5,410 nucleotides of DNA. Origin: Chloroflexota bacterium. Its GTDB lineage: Bacteria; Chloroflexota; Limnocylindria; Limnocylindrales; CSP1-4. Numbering within the stretch: the first letter of the stretch is position 1; each line of letters begins with the position of its first letter. The notes beneath the pieces are model-generated. The model had not been told where the DNA came from, did not search any database, and was given only the letters and a program-made list of their open reading frames with translations. Below are positions 1 to 4,443 of this stretch, one piece after another. Location: positions 1 to 5,410 of the forward strand of contig JACDAH010000040.1 in the NCBI GenBank assembly GCA_013695505.1, in the 5' to 3' direction. Made by a program: the position numbers and the translations under genes.

Positions 1-5
1 GCCCC

Positions 6-33
6 GCGATTGCCGTCGAGCGGCGCAAATCGC
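6..33. other. Stem-loop with a bulged stem
   Basis: The six bases GCGATT at 6-11 pair perfectly with AATCGC at 28-33. Inside them GCCG at 12-15 pairs with CGGC at 21-24, leaving a TCGAG loop and a three-base bulge (25-27) on the right side. Ten base pairs in 28 bases is a compact stem-loop. It directly precedes the terminator-like hairpin at 65-93 and could belong to the 3' end of a transcript entering from the left, or to a leader of the PAS gene. No known RNA family was recognised. In GC-rich DNA some such pairing is expected by chance. Confidence 0.4.
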
Positions 34-64
34 AATGCATCTGTAGTGCGAAATCGGGCCCTGC

Positions 65-93
65 CGGGAGAAACTGCGTCGATCTCCCGTTTT
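65..93 (+). terminator. Putative intrinsic terminator
   Basis: CGGGAGA at 65-71 is perfectly complementary to TCTCCCG at 83-89, giving a 7-bp stem with an 11-base loop, followed at once by TTTT at 90-93. The T run lies on the right, so the arrangement fits termination of a plus-strand transcript. The gene it would serve lies beyond the left edge, unless it is an attenuator in the leader of the PAS gene that starts 110 bases downstream. The T run is short, so efficiency is uncertain. Confidence 0.45.
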
Positions 94-109
94 CGGAGGG
101 GCTACTCCG
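94..109. other. Second small hairpin after the putative terminator
   Basis: CGGAG at 94-98 pairs with CTCCG at 105-109 around a six-base loop. It begins directly after the T run of the preceding hairpin, so the two stand back to back. It has no T run of its own. It may be part of a structured leader or tail, or incidental pairing in GC-rich sequence. Confidence 0.3.
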
Positions 110-202
110 CTGAGCGCGCCGGCCGACCTTCGGGTTCTCACGATCCCCAGTTCCGATCTCGGCTTCCGTCGCCATGTCGACCGTCTCCGGGCGACCGGCA
201 CG

Positions 203-1183
203 ATGGCGACCCCCGAGGCGCTCGAGGCACGCCTCCGGGGGATCTTTCCGCGTGCCATCGTCCGTCGGCGCGACATCTCGGGCGAGCCGGCGGCCTGGTA
301 CGTCTACCGCGACGGCGGCTGGCGGTCGGCGATGACGTCCGCGTGGTGGGAGGATCAGGGCCTGCCCCGCGTCGTGGTCTCGAGGGACGGCTGGATCATC
401 GAGGCCGACCCGACAGCGCTCGGCCTGTTCGGGATCGAGGCGTCCGAAATCGGCACGCGCCACTTCACCGACTTCGTCGTGCCCGGCACGCTGGAGGACT
501 CGATAGCATTGTTCGCGATCGTCGACGAGGGCCACGACCTGACCGCGACGGTGCTGATCAATCCGACGTCCGGCGACGTGATCGCCCTCGACGTCCATGC
601 CTGGCGCGAAGCCGACAACCTGGTTGCGGTGATGCGGCTGGCCGACGATGTCGAGCCCACGGCGGTCGCGACAGCGGAGCCGCCACCTGCCGTTCGCTGC
701 GTTCCCTCGACCGACGCGGCATTCCGAGCGTACGTCGACATGGCTCTCGCGCGGATGCCGGAGCCGACCCCGGACGGGCTGGCTCTCCGCTTGCGGCGCC
801 TCTATCCGCATGCCCGGGTCGCGCCGGAAGGCAACGACTGGATCGTCCAGCGCGAAGCCACCGAGCAGACCGAGCCGCCCGAGGCGTGGTGGACGGACCC
901 TGCGACGGCGTGGGTCCGCTATGACGCCCAGGCCCTGATCCTCGAGGCGAATGAGGCAGCGACGACGCTGGTGGGGCAACCGCTGGTCGGGCACTACTGG
1001 CAGGAGTTTGTGACGCCAGGCTCGACCGAGCAGGTGTCGGCGATGCTCGCGATCCTCGCCAAGATCGGCCGAGCCGAGTCGCGCTTCCGGATGCCGCGCG
1101 CGGACGGTTCGCTGCTCGAGTTCGACTCTTACACGGAGGTCGACGGCGAGGGCCTCACGACGATGATGCGGCCGCGCGCATAG
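203..1183 (+). CDS. Tandem PAS-domain protein without output domain
   Basis: This encodes a predicted soluble 326-residue sensory protein with no signal peptide or membrane segment. It consists of two diverged copies of one module, at about residues 6-147 and 192-323, joined by an Ala/Pro/Glu-rich linker (about 149-190). Each copy opens with a short helix of the form LxxRLRxxxPxAxV, then a WYVYRDG- or DWIVQRE-like strand and a Trp-Trp pair (W48-W49; W229-W230). A PAS-like core follows: a hydrophobic strand ending in an 'I.EA(D/N)P/E.A' turn (64-72; 246-253), a helix ending in GxxxxxxFTDFVVPG or GxxxxQEFVTPG, and C-terminal strands around 'DG' or 'SGD'. PAS domains bind small ligands or cofactors and mediate partner contacts; no ligand can be deduced. 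There is no kinase, cyclase, GGDEF or DNA-binding domain, so any output must come through a partner. The ATG at 203 sits just before the first module; no strong Shine-Dalgarno site precedes it. Domain assignment is by pattern and moderately sure. Confidence 0.8.
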   Translation: MATPEALEARLRGIFPRAIVRRRDISGEPAAWYVYRDGGWRSAMTSAWWEDQGLPRVVVSRDGWIIEADPTALGLFGIEASEIGTRHFTDFVVPGTLEDSIALFAIVDEGHDLTATVLINPTSGDVIALDVHAWREADNLVAVMRLADDVEPTAVATAEPPPAVRCVPSTDAAFRAYVDMALARMPEPTPDGLALRLRRLYPHARVAPEGNDWIVQREATEQTEPPEAWWTDPATAWVRYDAQALILEANEAATTLVGQPLVGHYWQEFVTPGSTEQVSAMLAILAKIGRAESRFRMPRADGSLLEFDSYTEVDGEGLTTMMRPRA

Positions 1184-1254
1184 CCGAAGCGGCTGTCTGC
1201 ACATCGGCACGTCGACGGGGACACCGGACCGAGTTCCGCGCCACGGCGCCGAAC

Positions 1255-1316
1255 GGCCCGTTTTCCTGCAGCAGATTCACGCCCCAGGTGCACACGCGAC
1301 CGATTTGCCAACAACG
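1255..1316. repeat. Diverged direct repeat, unit 1
   Basis: This unit shares ordered blocks with unit 2 (1328-1391): GGCCCGTTT, then GCAGC(A/G)GATTCACGCCCC, then ACGCG, then GATT, then GCCAACA. The two units start 73 bp apart. The two internal GATT motifs are exactly 28 bp apart in both units (1274 and 1302 here). The centre contains the palindrome CTGCAG at the place where unit 2 has CCGCAGCGG. Its position between convergent genes suits a REP-like or dispersed intergenic element. Confidence 0.6.
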
Positions 1317-1327
1317 ACCCGCTGAAA

Positions 1328-1391
1328 GGCCCGTTTCCGCAGCGGATTCACGCCCCGCGAGCCAGACGCGCAGATTCGGAGCCAACAGTCG
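1328..1391. repeat. Diverged direct repeat, unit 2
   Basis: This is the second copy of the unit at 1255-1316, in the same orientation, separated from it by 11 bp. It begins GGCCCGTTT, carries the self-complementary CCGCAGCGG and the conserved GATTCACGCCCC block, and ends GCCAACAGTCG. Its GATT motifs at 1345 and 1373 keep the 28-bp spacing seen in unit 1. The conserved blocks are separated by diverged stretches, so this is an old duplication or two members of a dispersed family rather than a recent tandem copy. Confidence 0.6.
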
Positions 1392-1475
1392 TCGGCTTCG
1401 TTCCATGTGCTCGTCCCGCGAGAATCACGCCGGCGGGCGACCCGGAAGACTCAGCGCCGGCCGCGACGCGCCCGA

Positions 1476-1489
1476 CCGGCCGCGGCCGG
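1476..1489. other. 14-bp perfect palindrome
   Basis: CCGGCCGCGGCCGG is identical to its own reverse complement. It lies between the convergent PAS and lipoprotein genes, downstream of both stop codons. It could fold as a short GC hairpin at either transcript's end, but no T run follows on either strand. It could also be a protein-binding site or chance in GC-rich DNA. Confidence 0.3.
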
Positions 1490-1551
1490 CCCGAGGTTCG
1501 AGCCGAGCAACGATTGGAACAGGTTCGGAGCCTGGCTCTGCGGCCTCAGGT

Positions 1552-1671
1552 TCAGTAGCTCGAGCCGTTGCCGCCGTTGTTGCAGGCCGCGACGAGGATC
1601 GCGACGAGGACGGCGGCCAGAGCGGGCCAGCGGCGGCGGACGGTGGAAGAAGCAGCGCGAAGTCGGGACAT
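1552..1671 (-). CDS. Tiny putative lipoprotein (39 aa)
   Basis: The 39-residue product is almost entirely a lipoprotein signal peptide. It has a basic n-region (R3, R5, R12-R14), a hydrophobic stretch WPALAAVLVAILVAA (residues 15-29) and a lipobox VAAC with Cys30 as the lipidated residue. Processing by Lgt and LspA would leave a 10-residue Asn/Gly/Ser-rich peptide, CNNGGNGSSY, anchored to the outer face of the membrane. The ATG at 1671 is chosen because AGGAG lies eight bases upstream (complement of 1680-1684) and the signal peptide begins there; a longer reading of the same frame has no such support. The gene lies 83 bp downstream of the VOC gene on the same strand and could be co-transcribed with it. 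It may be a genuine mini-lipoprotein, comparable only in size with entericidin-like peptides, or the stump of a longer lipoprotein that lost its body. I see no continuation in another frame. No family was recognised. Confidence 0.6.
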   Translation of the reverse strand: MSRLRAASSTVRRRWPALAAVLVAILVAACNNGGNGSSY

Positions 1672-1679
1672 CGGTGGAT

Positions 1680-1684
1680 CTCCT
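1680..1684 (-). promoter_or_regulatory. Shine-Dalgarno site of the small lipoprotein
   Basis: Read on the minus strand this is AGGAG, followed by ATCCACCG and then the ATG at 1671-1669. The eight-base spacing is near ideal. It decides the start and is the main evidence that such a short frame is translated. Confidence 0.6.
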
Positions 1685-1754
1685 GCGGGCGATGCCGTTC
1701 GATACGCCGTCCGGGCGCCGTTGGATCGGAAGCCCGCCGTGCTCAGGCGAGCGG

Positions 1755-2156
1755 TCAGTCGAGTGACATGCCGGGCGGCAGCTCGTTGAGGTTGAGGATG
1801 TTGTCCTCGCTGTCCTTGAACCATGCCGCGGCGCCACCGTCGTCCCGGGCGACACCACCCTCGGTCTTGGGGCCGTTCGTGCCGTCGTATTCCTCGAAGA
1901 CGACCCCGCGGCCGCGGAGCTCGGCGACCGCCGCGTCGAGGTCGCTCACGGTCCAGCCCGCGATCGTGTGCTTGCCGGTCCCCGCGTAGAGCGTCTCGTA
2001 CAGCACGAAGCGCGTGCCCCGACCGCCCTTGTAAACGGCCCCGTTGGGCCCCATATCCACCTCGGGCGTGAACCCGAGCTTCTCCTGATACCAGCGCTTC
2101 GCGCGGTCGATGTCCCTGGCCGGGACGCTGGCGTAGATCGGTGCGTCATCGAGCAT
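1755..2156 (-). CDS. VOC (glyoxalase/bleomycin-resistance fold) protein
   Basis: This predicted 133-residue cytoplasmic protein has the paired beta-alpha-beta-beta-beta modules of the vicinal oxygen chelate superfamily. The first module runs from about residue 6: strand PIYASVPARD, then the helix DIDRAKRWYQEKLGF that is typical of the family, then strands containing AVYKGG and RFVLYET. The second runs from about 64: GWTVSDLDAAVAELRGRGV, then AAAWFKDSEDNILNLNEL, matching the usual 'D.(D/E)GN.L.L.E' ending. Members include metal-dependent lyases and dioxygenases and also non-enzymatic drug-binding proteins. The usual His at the first strand is absent here, although E125 at the last strand is present, so a canonical metal centre is doubtful and no substrate can be named. 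The ATG at 2156 is preceded by a perfect AGGAGG; longer readings upstream lack support and run into the divergent helicase promoter region. The small lipoprotein gene follows on the same strand. Confidence 0.88.
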   Translation of the reverse strand: MLDDAPIYASVPARDIDRAKRWYQEKLGFTPEVDMGPNGAVYKGGRGTRFVLYETLYAGTGKHTIAGWTVSDLDAAVAELRGRGVVFEEYDGTNGPKTEGGVARDDGGAAAWFKDSEDNILNLNELPPGMSLD

Positions 2157-2320
2157 GACGATGGGCCTCCTGCGGGTTGACTTCGGGACATTGTGGACCG
2201 GTCGGGTCTCGGCGGCGTCATCGTCGCTCGGGTGGATCGCGACCCGCGAGCCGCGCGCCAAGAACCGGCGGATGCGGCCAGGCCTGCGATCATGGTCGCG
2301 ATGCTGACCCGCCGGCGCCC
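2157..2320. promoter_or_regulatory. Divergent intergenic region (VOC / RecQ)
   Basis: The VOC gene reads left and the helicase reads right from this 164-bp gap, so it should hold both promoters. I cannot identify a convincing -35/-10 pair on either strand. It contains an 8-bp palindrome GACCGGTC at 2196-2203, a possible operator centre but short enough to be chance. The RBS of the VOC gene occupies its left end. Confidence 0.4.
2166..2171 (-). promoter_or_regulatory. Shine-Dalgarno site of the VOC gene
   Basis: On the minus strand this reads AGGAGG, a full anti-Shine-Dalgarno match, nine bases before the ATG at 2156-2154. It fixes the start of the VOC gene and excludes the upstream extension towards 2261. 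Confidence 0.75.
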
Positions 2321-4393
2321 GTGCTGACCGCCCCGCCGCTCGAGGACCATCTCCGCAGGATGCTCGGTCCGGACGCCGGCTTCCGTGCCGGGCAGCGAGA
2401 GGCGATCGAGGCGATCCTCGGGGACGGGGCGCGGGCGCTCGTGGTCCAGCGCACCGGCTGGGGCAAGAGCCTCGTCTACTGGATCGCGACGAAGGTCCGC
2501 CGCGATCTCGGCCACGGGCCGGCTCTCATCGTGAGTCCGCTGCTGGCCCTGATGCGGAACCAGATCGCGATGGCCGGCCGCCTTGGGCTCGAGGCGGTGA
2601 CGATCAACTCGGGCAACGTCGGCGAGTGGAAGGCGATCGAGGAGCGGATCGCCCGCAACGAGATCGATGTCCTCCTGATCTCGCCGGAACGGCTCGCCAA
2701 CGAGGGTTTCACGAGCCGGGTCCTGCCCTCGATCCAGGGGGACGCCGGGCTCCTGGTCATCGACGAGGCCCACTGCATCTCCGACTGGGGCCACGACTTC
2801 CGGCCCGACTACCAGCGGATCTCGCGGCTCCTGCCGGCGCTCGGCGCGTCGGTCCCGGTTCTCGCCACCACCGCCACCGCCAACGACCGGGTCGTCGCCG
2901 ACGTCGCCGCCCAGCTCGGCGAGCACGTCGCTGTCATCCGCGGCCCCCTCGCCCGCGACACGCTGCGGCTCGACGCGATTCCCCTGGCCGACCAGGCCGA
3001 GCGCCTCGCCTGGCTTGCCGCGAACGTCCCGCGTCTGCCGGGCAGCGGGATCATCTACTGCCTGACCGTCGCCGATACGGAACGGGTCGCCGCCTTCCTC
3101 CAGACGCGCGGCGTCGACGCCCGGGCCTACAACGGGCCGATGACGCCGGCAGATCGCGAGACCCTCGAGGACGCCCTGATCGCGAACGAGATGAAGGCGC
3201 TCGTGGCGACGGTCGCGCTCGGGATGGGCTTCGACAAGCCCGACCTCGGATTCGTCGTCCACTACCAGCGGCCGGGATCGGCGATCGCCTACTACCAGCA
3301 GGTCGGCCGCGCCGGGCGCGCGGTCGACATGGCCTACGGGATCCTGCTGTCGGGCCGCGAGGACGACGAGATCGCCGACTACTTCCTCCGGACCGCGTTC
3401 CCGCCCGCCGGGCGGATGCGCGACCTGCTCGCGGTGCTCGAGCGCGCCGGCGGCGGTCTGTCGCTGGGGAGCCTCCAGCGCGAGGTCAATCTCAGTCGCG
3501 GCCAGCTCGACCAGGCCCTCAAGCTGCTCGAGCTCGACGGGGCGGTCGAGAAGATCCGCGGGCTGTACGCCCGGACGGCCGCCCCGTGGCAGCCCGACGA
3601 GGAGCGGATCGCCCGCGTGATCGCGACCCGCGAGCTCGAGCTCGCGCAGATGCGGACGTACGTCACCTACGCGGGCTGCCGGATGGAGTACCTGACGAGG
3701 CTGCTCGACGATCCTGCGGCCGGGCCGTGCGGTCGCTGTGCCAACGACGTCGGGAAGGGGATGCCGCATTCGGTCGACGCGACACTCGTCCAGGCGGCGA
3801 TCGACTTCCTGCGCCGGTCGCTGCGGACGATCGAGCCACGCAAGCGATGGGTGGAGGCCGGCGGACCGGACGGCGCGTCGGTCATCGCCGAGCCGAACGA
3901 GGACGGCGTGGCGCTGTCCGTGCTCGGGGATGCCGGCTGGGGCCGCGACGTCGGGCGGGGGCGGGTCGGTGACACCGGGTACTCGTCGGCGCTCGTTGGG
4001 GCGTCAATCACCGCCATCCGAGATTCATGGCGACCGGATCCCGCGCCGGGGTGGGTGACCGCGATCCCGTCCCGCGGCGGCTTGTCGCGGGTGACCGCGC
4101 TTGCCCGCGAGATCGCCGTGGGTCTCGGGCTGCCGTTCGTCGACGCACTCGCGACCGCGTACGACGCCCGGCCGCAGAGCGCGATGCAGAACAGCGTCCT
4201 CCAGCTCGACAACGCCCGGGCGGCGCTGGCGCTTCGGCCGGGGGTTGCCATCCCGGATGGGCCCGCGCTGCTCGTGGACGACCTCGTCGATTCGCGCTGG
4301 ACGATGACGGTCGCAGGCGCGCTGCTGCGCGCGGCCGGGAGCGGGCCGGTCCTGCCGTACGCCCTGGCGGTCGCAAACCCGCGCGAGGGCTGA
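2321..4393 (+). CDS. RecQ-family helicase fused to ComF-like PRTase domain
   Basis: This predicted 690-residue ATP-dependent 3'-5' DNA helicase has a C-terminal phosphoribosyltransferase-like domain. From the GTG at 2321, the motifs are: motif 0 FRAGQREAI (21-29); Walker A TGWGKS (45-50); Ia VSPLLALMRNQ (71-81); Walker B DEAH (148-151), continuing into the RecQ aromatic-rich loop CISDWGHDFRPDY (152-164); III ATTATAN (182-188); V ATVALGMGFDKPD (296-308); and VI QQVGRAGR (326-333). A winged-helix-like segment (about 365-415) and a zinc-subdomain remnant with C453, C470 and C473 follow. Residues about 530-690 resemble ComF-type PRTases, with AIPS (581), a QNSVLQLDNARAAL stretch (623-636) and the PRPP-loop-like LLVDDLVDSRWTMT (650-663). 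There is no HRDC domain. RecQ unwinds recombination and replication intermediates; ComF proteins act in DNA uptake, so the fusion suggests nucleotide- or PRPP-linked repair or transformation work (inference). The start is uncertain: an in-frame TTG at 2177 would add 48 unconserved-looking residues, and no clear Shine-Dalgarno site precedes either. RecQ family membership is very sure; orthology to classical recQ is not. Confidence 0.93.
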   Translation: MLTAPPLEDHLRRMLGPDAGFRAGQREAIEAILGDGARALVVQRTGWGKSLVYWIATKVRRDLGHGPALIVSPLLALMRNQIAMAGRLGLEAVTINSGNVGEWKAIEERIARNEIDVLLISPERLANEGFTSRVLPSIQGDAGLLVIDEAHCISDWGHDFRPDYQRISRLLPALGASVPVLATTATANDRVVADVAAQLGEHVAVIRGPLARDTLRLDAIPLADQAERLAWLAANVPRLPGSGIIYCLTVADTERVAAFLQTRGVDARAYNGPMTPADRETLEDALIANEMKALVATVALGMGFDKPDLGFVVHYQRPGSAIAYYQQVGRAGRAVDMAYGILLSGREDDEIADYFLRTAFPPAGRMRDLLAVLERAGGGLSLGSLQREVNLSRGQLDQALKLLELDGAVEKIRGLYARTAAPWQPDEERIARVIATRELELAQMRTYVTYAGCRMEYLTRLLDDPAAGPCGRCANDVGKGMPHSVDATLVQAAIDFLRRSLRTIEPRKRWVEAGGPDGASVIAEPNEDGVALSVLGDAGWGRDVGRGRVGDTGYSSALVGASITAIRDSWRPDPAPGWVTAIPSRGGLSRVTALAREIAVGLGLPFVDALATAYDARPQSAMQNSVLQLDNARAALALRPGVAIPDGPALLVDDLVDSRWTMTVAGALLRAAGSGPVLPYALAVANPREG

Positions 4394-4443
4394 CGACCGG
4401 CCGCCCAGCATCGAGCACGAGCCCAACGCGGGCAGCGGGGCCT
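4394..4443. other. Short gap between convergent genes
   Basis: Fifty bases separate the stop codons of the helicase (+) and the methyltransferase (-). A weak GCCC/GGGC hairpin with a five-base loop is visible, but no T run follows on either strand, so no intrinsic terminator can be claimed. Any termination here is probably Rho-dependent or inefficient. Confidence 0.4.

Larger units (their letters stand above)
1184..1551. other. Gene-free region between convergent genes
   Basis: This stretch lies between the 3' end of the PAS gene and the 3' end of the minus-strand lipoprotein gene. Open frames exist on both strands, but they are low-complexity Arg/Ser/Ala-rich translations without convincing starts or domain signatures, as expected of GC-rich noncoding DNA. 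What it does hold are the direct repeats at 1255-1391, a weak third copy near 1411-1439, a 14-bp palindrome at 1476-1489 and AGGTTC motifs spaced by 27 bp at 1494-1554. Confidence 0.6.

Noticed and set aside
10..924. Long plus-strand open frame overlapping the PAS gene
   Set aside because: Its translation is Arg/Pro/Gly-rich without domain patterns and is the frame shadow of the PAS coding region, which has clear internal homology.
1155..1406. Minus-strand 83-codon frame spanning the repeat units
   Set aside because: The peptide repeats only because the DNA repeats, and the two units fall in different frames, so it is not a conserved protein repeat; no Shine-Dalgarno site.
1495..1504. GGTTCGAGCC resembling a tRNA T-loop
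   Set aside because: The flanking five-base arms do not pair, and there is no acceptor stem, anticodon arm or CCA, so no tRNA.
1288..1989. Plus-strand 233-codon open frame across the intergenic region
   Set aside because: It is low-complexity Ser/Arg/Ala-rich, lacks a good Shine-Dalgarno site and runs antisense through two better-supported minus-strand genes.
2177..2182. TTGACT resembling a -35 promoter box for the helicase
   Set aside because: No -10-like hexamer occurs at 16-18 bases downstream; a single hexamer is not enough.
2177..2320. N-terminal extension of the helicase from TTG 2177
   Set aside because: The extra 48 residues are Arg/Gly/Ser-rich with no resemblance to RecQ N-termini, and the region must hold the divergent promoters.
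2292..2327. Eleven-codon ATG frame overlapping the helicase GTG
   Set aside because: It has no Shine-Dalgarno site and an Arg-rich chance-like sequence; translational coupling is possible but unsupported.
1946..3769. 607-residue minus-strand open frame opposite the helicase
   Set aside because: This is an antisense shadow of the RecQ gene; long open antisense frames are usual in GC-rich DNA, and every helicase motif is on the plus strand.
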